Under the pieces are notes generated by a model that saw only the letters and a program-made list of their open reading frames with translations, had not been told where the DNA came from and ran no database searches. Made by a program: the position numbers and the translations under genes. A stretch of DNA of 14,181 nt from Burkholderiales bacterium (GTDB lineage: Bacteria > Pseudomonadota > Gammaproteobacteria > Burkholderiales > CAIKXV01). Below are positions 1-9,527 of the stretch, one piece after another. Positions within the stretch are counted from its first letter, which is position 1. The number at the start of each line of letters is the position of its first letter. The stretch spans positions 1 through 14,181 of the forward strand of contig JACMMK010000417.1 of assembly GCA_014379045.1 (NCBI GenBank). Reading direction: 5' to 3'.

Positions 1-1
1 C

Positions 2-520
2 GGCGTGCTGGGCGCGCTGCTCGCGCGCCGCGGCGTCGAGCGTGTGATCGCGACCGATCGGGATTCGCGCGCGCTCGCCTGCGCCCGCGACAATGTCGAG
101 CGCCTGGGATTCTCGACACGCGTGCAGGTCGTCGAAGCAGACCTGTTCCCGGACGGTCGCGCGCCACTGGTGCTGTGCAATCCGCCGTGGGTTCCGGCAC
201 GCGCGAGTTCGACGCTCGAACACGCCGTCTACGACCCCGACAGCCGGATGCTCAAGGGCTTTCTCTCCGGTCTATCGCAGCATCTGAGCGCCGGGGGCGA
301 GGGCTGGCTGATCCTGTCCGACCTCGCGGAACATCTCGGCCTGCGCACGCGCACGCAACTCGAGTCGATGTTCGCCGACAATGGTTTGAAGGTCGTCGGT
401 CGCCTCGACGCGCGCCCTTCGCATCGTAAAGCGGCCGATGTCGATGACCCGCTGCACGCTGCGCGGGCGCTCGAGATCGTCTCGCTGTGGCGCCTCGGCG
501 CCGAGGCACCTGCCGACTAG
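2..520 (+). CDS. Class I SAM-dependent methyltransferase, 3' part (5' end outside window)
   Basis: The reading frame is open from the first bases of the window, so the N-terminus is missing. The first visible residues, GVLGALLARRG, look like the end of the glycine-rich SAM-binding motif I. They are followed by the acidic strand ATDRDSRAL that usually contacts the SAM ribose. An NPPW motif is encoded at 179-190. N/D-PP-Y/W is the substrate-binding signature of methyltransferases that modify exocyclic or amide nitrogens, as in PrmC/HemK, RsmC and N6-adenine enzymes. The rest (YDPDSRMLKGFL, GGEGWLILSDLAEHLG) fits the small-molecule or protein N-methyltransferase fold. The substrate cannot be assigned; a PrmC-like glutamine methyltransferase is possible, but W in place of the usual Y and the missing N-terminal domain prevent that call. 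The stop TAG at 518-520 touches the convergent glucan synthase stop. The fold is well supported, the exact role is not. Confidence 0.85.
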   Translation, partial: GVLGALLARRGVERVIATDRDSRALACARDNVERLGFSTRVQVVEADLFPDGRAPLVLCNPPWVPARASSTLEHAVYDPDSRMLKGFLSGLSQHLSAGGEGWLILSDLAEHLGLRTRTQLESMFADNGLKVVGRLDARPSHRKAADVDDPLHAARALEIVSLWRLGAEAPAD

Positions 521-3500
521 CTAGCCGGGCAACGCCGCCGGCAGCGCATCGCGCACGTCCGCCTTCACTTCGCGCTCGCCCAGCAGCGGGATCACGAAAC
601 AGCTGCGCGGTGCGAGGTCGAGCCAGTGCAGCGCTTCCCCAGGGCGCAGCAGATGCGCGGCCCAGGGCGCGGTCGCCGCGAGGGCGGCCGCGGCAGTGCC
701 TCGATGCAGGATGAAGCGCATCGTGCGACGATCGCGTCGCAGCGTGAGCTCCGCCTGCGGCCAATGCCCGGGCAGGCACGGGGTAAAGCTCAGGTGTTCG
801 GCTTCCAGACGCAGGCCGAAAATCGATTCAATCGCGGCGCGATGCATCCACGCCGCCGCCCCGGTGTACCAGCTCCAGCCGCCGCGGCCAACATACGGCG
901 GCTGGGTATAGACGTCACCGGCCATCACGTAGGGCTCGATGCCGTAGACCGCTCCCTGCTGCGGATCCGCCGAGCGGTGCGCCGGGCTCAGGTAGGTGAA
1001 ATAGCGATAGGCGATGTCGCCGGGCTCCGATGCCTGCGCTCCACGGTGGTTCGCCTGCGCGGCTTGCGCCATCAGTGCCCACACGCCGCCATGCGAATAC
1101 TGGCCGCCGTTTTCGCGAACACCGGGCGGATACGCCTGGATGTAACCGGCACTTGGCGTCGCATGCACGAGGGGCGGGTCGAGCAGACGGATCAGCCCCC
1201 CCTGCGGGTCGACCAGATGCGCCTCGACCGCGGCGAGCGCCTGTTGCTGCATTGCCGGTGAGGCCACGCCCGACAATGCCGCCCACGCCTGTGCGATCAG
1301 ATCGATGCGCGCTTCCGAATTCAGATGCGACCCGAGCGCCTGTCCATCGTCGAAGAACGCGCGCTTGAACCACTGGCCATCCCAGGCCGCGCTTTCGAGC
1401 GCCGCCTGCCACCCCGTCGCGGCTGCCTCCCAGCGCTGCGCGCGCGCGCCATCGCCGCGACGCTGCGCGATCGGCGCGAACTCACGCACCAGTCGACACA
1501 GGAACCAGCCGAGCCATACCGACTCACCGCGCCCTTCGTGGCCTACGCGGTTCATGCCGTCGTTCCAGTCGCCGGTGCCCATCAGAGGCAGACCGTGCAC
1601 GCCGACCTTCAGGCTGCGATCGATCGCGCGCGCGGCGTGCTCGTAGACCGACGCGACGTTGTCCGGGTTCACGGTCGGCGTGTAGTACGCATCTTCGGCG
1701 CCGTCGGGGATCACTGCGCCTTCGATGAACGGGACACTCGCGTCGAGCAACGCGGCATCCCCGGTCGCGCGCACGTACTGCGCGCAGGCATGAGGCAACC
1801 ACAGCAGGTCGTCGGAAAAATGGGTGCGCACGCCCGCGCCCGTCGGCGCGTGCCACCAATGCTGCACATCGCCCTCGGGAAACTGGCGCCCGGCGCAGCG
1901 GATGATCTGCTCGCGCAGCATCGCCGGTGCCGCCCAGGCAAGCGCCATCGCGTCCTGCAGCTGATCGCGAAATCCGGTCGCGCCGCCGGCCTGATAGAAA
2001 CCGGCCTTCGCCCACATCCTGCACGACACCGTCTGATACAGCAGCCAGCGGTTCACCAGCGCGTCGAACAGCGGGTCCGGGGTCTTGACCGCGGTGGCGC
2101 CGAGCAACTGATTCCAGGTGCTGCGCACGTGTTCCATGCGCGCCTCTGCCGGCATCGTGCACGCGAGCGTCGCGAGTTCCCGCGCAGCCGCAGGGCTTTC
2201 GCCGTAGCCGAGCAGGAATACCCGCTCCTGGGCGTCGCCGCCGGCGATCACGACGCCTGCGCTCAACGCCGCGCACGGGTCCAGACCGATGCCGCTGCGC
2301 CGACCCCACTGATCCGGCAGCACCAGGCGGCCGCGTACATCGAAGCACTCGCGTCGGTCGCAGGTCCAGCCTTCGTCGTCATCGGCCCCTCCGGCAAGCG
2401 CGAGGAACGCCGTACCTTCGCCGAACCCGCCCGAGCGCTCGCGCTGCGTACACAGGAGCGCAGTGACCCGCTGCGCGCGCTCGCGCGCGGCGGCAGCGCC
2501 ACCCGGCGAAGGCAGACGCGCGCGATGCAACGATGTATAGGCAGTACTGCGATCGGATCGGTTTCCGCCCATCATCCACTCGGCAATTCCGATCACGCGC
2601 AGGTTCAGCGTTCGGGTGCCGCGGTTGACGATGCGCAGCCGAACCTGCTTGACCGAGGTGACGGGGTCGACGCACCACGTCGCGATGACTTCGACATCGC
2701 CGCGACGATGGCTGATCACGCTGTAGCCCTGCCCGTGCACGACGCGATACACGACCCGCGGATCGCTCCACGCCGACGGCGCCACGCTCCAGGCATCCAT
2801 CGTCCTGCGGTCCTGCACCAGGAACCATTCGGCCGGCGGGTCGGCGACCGGATCGTTCGACCATGCGGTGAGCTGGTTCAGGCGACTGTTCAACGCCCAG
2901 GTGTAGCCCCCGCCCGCCTCCGAGAGCTGAGCGCCGAACCCTTCGTTGGCGAGAACGTTGATCCACGGGCGCGTCGGGCGCGCAGATGCGCCGACATCGA
3001 ACTGGAACTCGCCGGTGGCTGCAACGAACGCCCCATCAGGGGCGGGGACCGCTGCGCCATGCGGGGCGGCGACGGCGACCGCCGGGGCTGCGGTGGCTTT
3101 GCGCTGTTCGAACGCCTGTTCGTGCAGCTCGAGCCATTCCTGCACATGGTGCAGCAACGGCCGGCCGTCGGCATGAATCGTCACCCGCGCCAGACCCTGC
3201 AGCGTGCTCAACTCGTCATGCGAGAGTTCGTCCGCGCGAAGCACGTGAAAACCGGTCATCGCGGCGTTGGGCTGCGCGCCGCTCTCAGCCGCATGGCGCT
3301 CACGCAAGGCCGCGAGTTCCCGATGCAGTTCCATCTGGTAGGAGACAGGCTCGGCGTTGACGACGACCAGATCGCACCCCACACCGCCCCAGGACCACAA
3401 CCGCAGCGCCTGCGCGAACGAGCGCAGCATTCCCAAGCCCTGCATCGCACCGGCGGACACCAGAATGATCGGTCGGTCTCCAGAGATGCCGAAGCGCCAG

Positions 3501-6500
3501 AGCAGCCTGCGGTCGCAGACCTCCGCCGCGGTCTCGTCGAGCAACATCGGACTGGCCTGAACCCGCGTCAGACTCAGGACCAATGCCGTCGTCAGCACCT
3601 GGACGGCAGCGAAGGTCTCCGCACTGATGCGCAGCGTGCGCAGGCGAATGCCGCTCAACGTCGCCGACATGAGTGACGCGCGCTGCACGTGGTTCGTCTG
3701 CCGATACTTGTCGATCACCGCACGCAGCGTCGCGTCATGGTCCGAAGCAGCGGTGGCAAAGGTCAGCTGCGCGCGTCCGTGCGGCGAGATGCGCAGACGT
3801 ACCGCCAGCGCGCACACCGGATCGAGGCCGGTATCCAGCGCTGAGGCGGGGGTTGCACCCGTCGTGCCATCGGCGCTGTCCCCCGACTCGACCGGCAGCG
3901 TGTCGAAGCTGCCCAGCGGCATCCCGGCACCGTGGTTGCGCCCCAACCAGCGCTGGCGATCAGTCTGGCAGCGCACGCCGACGACCTGCGGGTCGGTCTC
4001 GGCGAGAAAATGCGCAGCCTGCAGAGACTGCTCGGTGGGCAGGCGCGGCTTGCGTTCGAAGACGAGCGCCTGATACGCGGGTTGCCACTCGGCGCGCACG
4101 AACAGATTCGAGAACGCAGGGTGCGCTTCATCGGCGCGGGGATCGGCAAGTGTCACTTCGGATGCCGAGATCAGTTCGATGTCGAGAAACCGATCGCCGA
4201 GGTTGCGCAGTTCCACCTGGCGGAACTCGATGTCGTCCTCCGGACTCACCCACACGGTCGTGTGTGTCTGCAGAGCGGGCCAGGTCGCATCGAAGCACAC
4301 ACGATCGCCGTGATAGATGCTCTGGTAGCGCGCAGCCGGATCGGGTGAAGGATGCTGCGTGATCGATACCGGCCGCAGCTGCCCCGGGTCGCGCCCCTGG
4401 GCGGGCCAGCGCACATAGAAGAAGCTTCCATGCGCATCGCGCAGCGCGTCGTCGCGCCAGCGCGTGATCCCCACCTGGCCCCAGCGGCTCCAACCCGCGC
4501 CATTGGCGCGCAGCACGACGTTGTAGCGACCGTTCGACAGCAGATGCGTCGGTTCGATCGCCGAGGACCCCGGCACAACTTCGCGCAGCAATCCCGGCGT
4601 ACGCCGCTCGAGCGACTGAAGCGGCGGGCCCGACGGCGCTCCGTACAGCATCGACACCTCACGCGGCGCCCGCTCGTGCAGCAACGAGGCGACCGCTTCG
4701 ATATTCGCGTTGGCCATCCCCCAACGTTGTGCGGGGCAGTTGAGCAGAACGTTGGCGAGCGCGACGATGCTCATGCCCTGATGGTGCGACATGAAAGTCC
4801 CGACCGCGGTGAACCGCTCGTTGCTCGACTGACGCGTCGGCGAGAAATCCAGGGCTTCGATGAATCCGTACCTCCCGCGTGGCACCAACGACTCGAGCGC
4901 GGCGAAATTCACTCGCGCGCGGTGCGGCGCGATCTGCGCGGCCAGCGCGGTGGCGTAGGGTGCGATGACCAGTTCGTCGGGCGGCGTGCGCCGCAACGCG
5001 AGTCTCGGCACGCCCTGCGGCGCATATTGATAGGCGAGGGTGTGGTCGCTGCCGGCATAAGCGGACTCGGAGATGCCCCAGGGCACCGATTGCGATTGAG
5101 CGAACTCTATCTGCTCGCGCAACGCGGCATGGCAGGCCTCGCGCAACACACTGCCGTGCGGCTCATCGAGCACCAGCGTGGGCATCAGATACTCGAACAT
5201 CGAACCCGACCACGAGCGCAGCCCTGCGTCGGCACCGATCGCGTAGAACGGGCGACCGAGCGAAGCCCAGTGCGTCACGGCGACTTCGCCTTTGGCGATC
5301 GCGAGCAGGCTCGTCAAGCGCGACTCGGAGGCGAGCAGATCGTAGAACCCGGCATCCAGCTCCTGCTCGGACACGCGAAACCCGATGTGGAACAGATGCC
5401 GCTGCGCATGGTAGAGAAACGCGAAGTTCGGTTCCCATGCGAGGCGTTCGCAGCCTTGCGCCAACGCCTCCAGGCGGGCTGCGGGGCCTGCAGCACCCAC
5501 GCTGTCCTCGGCCTGCAGATCGAGCCACAATGAACGCAGCGTCGCCAGATGATCGGCCAAGAGCCAGCTCAGTTCATCACCTGAGGCGGGCCGCGGATGC
5601 GCGTTGAACTCCGCCCTGGGCGGCGCAAGTGCCGCGAGTTGATCGCCGCCTTCGCGCAGCAGACGTTCGAGCTCGGGACCACGACGGTGGCCCTCACTGA
5701 CGGGATCGCGCATCGCCAACAGCCGCGCGAGCGCCGAGCCTTCAGGTAGCGCGCGCGGCTTCCCTGCAAGCAGCGGTGCGAGCCTGCGTCGTGACGCATC
5801 GAGGGCGCGTCGGGCGTCGACATGCCCGCGCGGCATGCGCGCGAGCTCCCGACACGACTGCGCGACCGCGAGCAGATGGCCGCTCAGATTGCCGCTGTCG
5901 ACGGTCGACACGTACATCGGCAGCAGCGGCGCGCGCGTCTGCGTGTCGTACCAGTTCATGAAGTGGCCGCGATAGCGCTGCAGCGTGGCGAGCGTCGCGA
6001 GCGTCGCCTCCATCCGCGCCGCCATCTCCTGTGTGCCGATCCAGCCGAAGCGGCGCGCGCACGCAACACTGAGCAGATAAAGACCGATGTTCGTCGGCGA
6101 CGTGCGATGCGCGATGATCTCGTGCGGCACCACCTGCAGGTTGTCCGGAGGCAGATCGTTGTCCTCGGCCCCGACACAGCGCTCGAAGTAGCGCCAGGTG
6201 TCGCGCGCGACACCCTCCAGGTAGGCGTGATCCTGTAACGGCAAGGCGGAGTCGCGACGCGCCCGGCTGGGCCGGCTGACCAGCCATGTCGTGACCGGCG
6301 AGGCCGCCCAGAGCAGGCACAGCACGGTCGCCAACACCGGGTAAGGCGTACCCAACGCGAGCAACGCGACGAGCGCCGCCAGCGCCGCCAGGGGTTCGCG
6401 CCAGTGCGCACGCAAGAGGCCCGGGAGCTTGGTCTTCGCCGAGGCTTGCGCGGCTGCCGCGGTCGTCCACTGCAGCAGATGCCGGCGACTGACCCCCATC

Positions 6501-9274
6501 CGGTAGAGCGCGCGTACGATGGCGTCGATGGCATTCATCGACTGCGCGAGCAGTTGCGCAACGTGCCACACCCCGCCGAGCAGCGCGCGCGCGAGGTCGG
6601 CCATCGCCCGTGTATAGAAATGGCGCTTGGCGACATCGTCGCGGCTCGGCGAGCATCCCGCCAACGCGCCCATCAACGGTCCGGCCGAAAACGCAGCCAC
6701 GATCAGCACGAGCACGGTCACCGGCGACATCACCGCGCCTGCCAGTGCCACCAGCAGCAGCCCGAGCGACACCGGCGCCACCAGCGACCGGCGCAGGTTG
6801 TCGAACATCTTCCACCGGTTGATCGAGCGCAGGGGATAGCGGATCGGACTCACCAGGAACGGCAGCAGCTGCCAGTCTCCACGCGTCCAGCGATGCACCC
6901 TTGACGCAGCGACGTCGGCGTGGAACGGCGCATCTTCGATCACGGTGATGTCGGTCACCGCCGCGCAGCGTGCGAGCGAGCCTTCGAGCAGATCGTGACT
7001 CAGCACCCGACCTTCGGGTAGGCGACCGGACAACACCGCATGCAGCGCGTGCACGTTGAGGAGCCCCTTGCCGGTGAACGTCCCCTCTTCGAAGAGGTCC
7101 TGATAGATTTCGGAGGTCGCAGCGCTGTACGGGTCGATTCCGCAATGCCCGGCGAACAGCCAGTGATACAGCGTGAAGTCCTTGGGCGCCGGAAGCGGCG
7201 TGACGACGCGTGGTTGAAGGATGCCGTAGCCGCTGACCACCCGGCGTGACTGTGAGTCGAGCCGCGGCTGCACATACGGGTGTGCCGCAACACCCACCAG
7301 TTCGCGCAATCTTCCCGGCGGCAGTTGCGTATCGCTATCGAGCGTCACCACGTAGCGCGTCTCGGGGGCAATCCGCGACGCTTCGCCCAGGTCGAGAAAG
7401 CCGTCGCGCGCCCCCACCGCCAGCGCCTCGATCAGCATCTCGAGTTTGCCCCGTTTACGCTCCCAGCCGATCCAGCGCTGCTCGCCTTCGCTGAAACGTC
7501 GCTCTCGATGCAGAACGAGAAAGCGCGGCGCCGCTGCACCTTCACCGCCTTCTCCGAACTGCGCCGGGTGACGTGCATTGAGTGCGCTGATCTGCCGCCT
7601 GACATCGGCCAGCAACGCACCGTCGCCCGGTGCACTCGCCGCGTCGGCATCGGCCCAGTCGGTCAGCAGTGCGAACTGTGCATGGCGTTCGGGATTGGCC
7701 AGGTAATGCAGCTCCAACCGGTGCACCAGCGCCTCGATCGACGCGGCGTCGGTAAGCATGGCCGGGATCACCACCATCACGCGGTGCTCGGCCGGGATGC
7801 CATTCATCAGCGCGAGGCGCGGCAGATGCCTTGGCCGCAACGACTCGCTGATCATGCGATTGATCACGGCCACTACCGCCTCGGATGCGGGAAGCGCCAT
7901 CAGCAGTGCCAGCAGCACCAGCCAGGTCGCCGACGCGCCCGTGTCGACATAGCCGGTGCTCGGTCGCAGAAGTATCCACGCGACCAGGCTCGACGTGACC
8001 AGGAGCAGCGAGCCGAGATAGATCCCCAGTGCGACGCGCCCGTGCAGCGCGCCGCTGACCAGGGGTGCGCGTTGGCGCAAGCCCAACGCGCGCCTCAGTC
8101 GCGCACGACCCGCACCGTGCAACCAGTGACTGGCCACCGCGCCCGGGCGGTCAGCTTCGGGCACGGAACCGGAATCGGCTCGCATCAGGTCCAGCAGCGT
8201 CTGTGCCACCGACAGTTCACTGCGCCGGCTGCGTCGGGCGAGCTGTTCGATGCCATGCAGCGTCTGATCGCGCGTGTTCGGGTGCTCGGCCTTGAACACC
8301 TCCGAGGTCAGCATCAGGCGCATCAACGTGCTGGTGCGCGCGACGAGATCGCGCCAATCGGCGTCACCGATCGCCCGCAACGACCTGACCGAGTTGCTCA
8401 CGCTCAGGTTGTCGGAAGTCTGATCGGCACTCTGCTGCGCCTGGACTGCCGCGAGATCCGGTAACGCGGCGCGCATCCATTCTTGCACGCGCGCGGCGTT
8501 CGGACCCGCGACGATCCGGCGATCCTGCAAACGCTGGGCCATCTGCGCGAGAAACACCCGTCCGACCCCGCGCGTTTCGAGCAACGCGAGCAATTCGTCG
8601 AGACCCTCGACCGAACAGTTCTCGATCTTGTCGCAGCAGAGATTCGCCGTTTCGCGCGCGGCTTTGTGCGCGGCGACCCGTTCCGCGAGCCGGCGCAGAT
8701 TCTCGATCAGTACGACGCGCAGCGTGGTGGGCAGCGCCCACATCTCGCTCAGATTGAGTTCGCGCGTCTCCTGGTATGCGCACAGGAACTGGACGAGCAG
8801 TTCCTCGTTGAATGCGCCATCGGTATGGGCGACGAAGGCCCAGGCAATGCCGTACACCCGCGGCAGTCCCGCCAACGGTTCGTCGAGCAGCACGGGGAGT
8901 GCACGAAAGAAGCTTTTCGGAAGACCTTCGTGAATCTCCTGAAACTGTGCTTCGATCAGGTGAAAGTTGTCGAGCAACCACTCCGCCGCCGGGCTGATGT
9001 CGTAGCCTGCGGCGGCTTGCACCCCGAGGTAGCGGTGCGCTTCGCGCAGCGCCTCGATGTTGTTCTTGAGGCGCGGAAAGAAGGTGACTGCACTCAGCCG
9101 TCCCGGCTCGGCCCGATGCGTGTCTCCGAGGCTTCGGCCATGCTGAGCGAAGCGCTGAAGTCCGAAGATTTCAGAGCGGATCGGCGGTTCGACTACGCCA
9201 CCTGAGGCCTCGAGAATGTCGCGTAGTGCCGGCGATGCATCGGGTATCAGGCGCAGCCACTCGGGTTGCGCCAT
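521..9274 (-). CDS. ndvB: Cyclic beta-1,2-glucan synthase, NdvB/ChvB family (GT84 - cyclisation domain - GH94)
   Basis: The predicted protein has 2917 residues, slightly longer than rhizobial NdvB/ChvB and Brucella Cgs (about 2800-2870). In this family an inner-membrane enzyme polymerises UDP-glucose into beta-1,2-glucan, closes the ring, and trims chain length by phosphorolysis. Visible order: soluble N-terminal region 1-400; membrane segments about 414-436 and 450-471; glycosyltransferase with DSD at 646-648 and HRWTRGDWQ at 794-802; membrane segments about 831-850, 852-873, 962-975 and 979-999; glucoamylase-like (GH189-type) cyclisation region about 1290-1510, with SWSGSMFEY and candidate acids E1361, E1403 and E1473; first GH94-type beta-sandwich from about 1575; Ala/Pro-rich linker about 2042-2100; second beta-sandwich from about 2104; catalytic barrel with GFRDQLQD, GDWNDGMN (2568-2575), ENGGQYSHG (H2728) and GWSWYTG (T2804). 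Six membrane segments match Brucella Cgs. No Shine-Dalgarno precedes the ATG, which lies 3 bases after an upstream stop. No glucan exporter (NdvA/Cgt) gene is nearby. Confidence 0.93.
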   Translation of the reverse strand: MAQPEWLRLIPDASPALRDILEASGGVVEPPIRSEIFGLQRFAQHGRSLGDTHRAEPGRLSAVTFFPRLKNNIEALREAHRYLGVQAAAGYDISPAAEWLLDNFHLIEAQFQEIHEGLPKSFFRALPVLLDEPLAGLPRVYGIAWAFVAHTDGAFNEELLVQFLCAYQETRELNLSEMWALPTTLRVVLIENLRRLAERVAAHKAARETANLCCDKIENCSVEGLDELLALLETRGVGRVFLAQMAQRLQDRRIVAGPNAARVQEWMRAALPDLAAVQAQQSADQTSDNLSVSNSVRSLRAIGDADWRDLVARTSTLMRLMLTSEVFKAEHPNTRDQTLHGIEQLARRSRRSELSVAQTLLDLMRADSGSVPEADRPGAVASHWLHGAGRARLRRALGLRQRAPLVSGALHGRVALGIYLGSLLLVTSSLVAWILLRPSTGYVDTGASATWLVLLALLMALPASEAVVAVINRMISESLRPRHLPRLALMNGIPAEHRVMVVIPAMLTDAASIEALVHRLELHYLANPERHAQFALLTDWADADAASAPGDGALLADVRRQISALNARHPAQFGEGGEGAAAPRFLVLHRERRFSEGEQRWIGWERKRGKLEMLIEALAVGARDGFLDLGEASRIAPETRYVVTLDSDTQLPPGRLRELVGVAAHPYVQPRLDSQSRRVVSGYGILQPRVVTPLPAPKDFTLYHWLFAGHCGIDPYSAATSEIYQDLFEEGTFTGKGLLNVHALHAVLSGRLPEGRVLSHDLLEGSLARCAAVTDITVIEDAPFHADVAASRVHRWTRGDWQLLPFLVSPIRYPLRSINRWKMFDNLRRSLVAPVSLGLLLVALAGAVMSPVTVLVLIVAAFSAGPLMGALAGCSPSRDDVAKRHFYTRAMADLARALLGGVWHVAQLLAQSMNAIDAIVRALYRMGVSRRHLLQWTTAAAAQASAKTKLPGLLRAHWREPLAALAALVALLALGTPYPVLATVLCLLWAASPVTTWLVSRPSRARRDSALPLQDHAYLEGVARDTWRYFERCVGAEDNDLPPDNLQVVPHEIIAHRTSPTNIGLYLLSVACARRFGWIGTQEMAARMEATLATLATLQRYRGHFMNWYDTQTRAPLLPMYVSTVDSGNLSGHLLAVAQSCRELARMPRGHVDARRALDASRRRLAPLLAGKPRALPEGSALARLLAMRDPVSEGHRRGPELERLLREGGDQLAALAPPRAEFNAHPRPASGDELSWLLADHLATLRSLWLDLQAEDSVGAAGPAARLEALAQGCERLAWEPNFAFLYHAQRHLFHIGFRVSEQELDAGFYDLLASESRLTSLLAIAKGEVAVTHWASLGRPFYAIGADAGLRSWSGSMFEYLMPTLVLDEPHGSVLREACHAALREQIEFAQSQSVPWGISESAYAGSDHTLAYQYAPQGVPRLALRRTPPDELVIAPYATALAAQIAPHRARVNFAALESLVPRGRYGFIEALDFSPTRQSSNERFTAVGTFMSHHQGMSIVALANVLLNCPAQRWGMANANIEAVASLLHERAPREVSMLYGAPSGPPLQSLERRTPGLLREVVPGSSAIEPTHLLSNGRYNVVLRANGAGWSRWGQVGITRWRDDALRDAHGSFFYVRWPAQGRDPGQLRPVSITQHPSPDPAARYQSIYHGDRVCFDATWPALQTHTTVWVSPEDDIEFRQVELRNLGDRFLDIELISASEVTLADPRADEAHPAFSNLFVRAEWQPAYQALVFERKPRLPTEQSLQAAHFLAETDPQVVGVRCQTDRQRWLGRNHGAGMPLGSFDTLPVESGDSADGTTGATPASALDTGLDPVCALAVRLRISPHGRAQLTFATAASDHDATLRAVIDKYRQTNHVQRASLMSATLSGIRLRTLRISAETFAAVQVLTTALVLSLTRVQASPMLLDETAAEVCDRRLLWRFGISGDRPIILVSAGAMQGLGMLRSFAQALRLWSWGGVGCDLVVVNAEPVSYQMELHRELAALRERHAAESGAQPNAAMTGFHVLRADELSHDELSTLQGLARVTIHADGRPLLHHVQEWLELHEQAFEQRKATAAPAVAVAAPHGAAVPAPDGAFVAATGEFQFDVGASARPTRPWINVLANEGFGAQLSEAGGGYTWALNSRLNQLTAWSNDPVADPPAEWFLVQDRRTMDAWSVAPSAWSDPRVVYRVVHGQGYSVISHRRGDVEVIATWCVDPVTSVKQVRLRIVNRGTRTLNLRVIGIAEWMMGGNRSDRSTAYTSLHRARLPSPGGAAAARERAQRVTALLCTQRERSGGFGEGTAFLALAGGADDDEGWTCDRRECFDVRGRLVLPDQWGRRSGIGLDPCAALSAGVVIAGGDAQERVFLLGYGESPAAARELATLACTMPAEARMEHVRSTWNQLLGATAVKTPDPLFDALVNRWLLYQTVSCRMWAKAGFYQAGGATGFRDQLQDAMALAWAAPAMLREQIIRCAGRQFPEGDVQHWWHAPTGAGVRTHFSDDLLWLPHACAQYVRATGDAALLDASVPFIEGAVIPDGAEDAYYTPTVNPDNVASVYEHAARAIDRSLKVGVHGLPLMGTGDWNDGMNRVGHEGRGESVWLGWFLCRLVREFAPIAQRRGDGARAQRWEAAATGWQAALESAAWDGQWFKRAFFDDGQALGSHLNSEARIDLIAQAWAALSGVASPAMQQQALAAVEAHLVDPQGGLIRLLDPPLVHATPSAGYIQAYPPGVRENGGQYSHGGVWALMAQAAQANHRGAQASEPGDIAYRYFTYLSPAHRSADPQQGAVYGIEPYVMAGDVYTQPPYVGRGGWSWYTGAAAWMHRAAIESIFGLRLEAEHLSFTPCLPGHWPQAELTLRRDRRTMRFILHRGTAAAALAATAPWAAHLLRPGEALHWLDLAPRSCFVIPLLGEREVKADVRDALPAALPG

Positions 9275-9277
9275 GCG

Positions 9278-9517
9278 CTACAACACGATCAAGCCAATGC
9301 CGATCAGAACCGTCACTGCGGACAACACCGTCACGAAGCGAGGCGCCGCAAAACTGTGCATCGCCTCGGCGCCACACTGCAGCGCAAACATGCGTCCACT
9401 GAGCGACCTGCAAAGCGTCAAGTGTTCACCGAGGGCAGACACATCGGTTGTCGACGTTTCGGCACGGCCGCCGAACGATGCGGTAGTCCACAGTGGGTTG
9501 ACAGATTTGGAAGTCAT
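9278..9517 (-). CDS. Small tail-anchored membrane protein coupled to ndvB (hypothetical)
   Basis: This 79-residue frame is not recognised as a named family. Residues 1-60 are polar to mixed, with short Ser/Thr-rich stretches and two cysteines (C36, C48). Residues 61-79 (FVTVLSAVTVLIGIGLIVL) form one hydrophobic span ending exactly at the C-terminus, as in tail-anchored proteins. The ATG at 9515-9517 has a GGAG six bases upstream. The stop TAG (9278-9280 on the complement) lies 3 bases before the glucan synthase ATG, which has no ribosome binding site of its own, so translational coupling is likely. Its job may be to help insert or regulate the synthase, or it may act mainly as a leader ORF; both are inference. 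Overlapping frames on the other strand look non-proteinaceous (Arg/His-rich) and have no such signals. It could still be a chance frame, but spacing, binding site and hydrophobic tail together argue otherwise. Confidence 0.68.
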   Translation of the reverse strand: MTSKSVNPLWTTASFGGRAETSTTDVSALGEHLTLCRSLSGRMFALQCGAEAMHSFAAPRFVTVLSAVTVLIGIGLIVL

Positions 9518-9523
9518 GAGTCG

Positions 9524-9527
9524 CTCC
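9524..9527 (-). promoter_or_regulatory. Ribosome binding site of the small ORF upstream of ndvB
   Basis: GGAG on the minus strand, with a 6-base spacer to the ATG at 9515-9517. It is the only convincing Shine-Dalgarno site for the small ORF/ndvB pair, so it probably serves both genes through coupling and fixes the start of the small ORF. Confidence 0.65.

Noticed and set aside
1325..3676. A 783-codon open frame on the plus strand inside the glucan synthase gene
   Set aside because: It lies antisense to clearly conserved GH94 sequence. Its product is Arg/His/Gln/Ala-rich with no recognisable domain, typical of a shadow frame in GC-rich DNA.
4352..8464. Further long plus-strand frames (4352-5533, 7280-8464) antisense to the glucan synthase
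   Set aside because: Low-complexity basic compositions, no ribosome binding sites or domains, and full overlap with conserved coding sequence.
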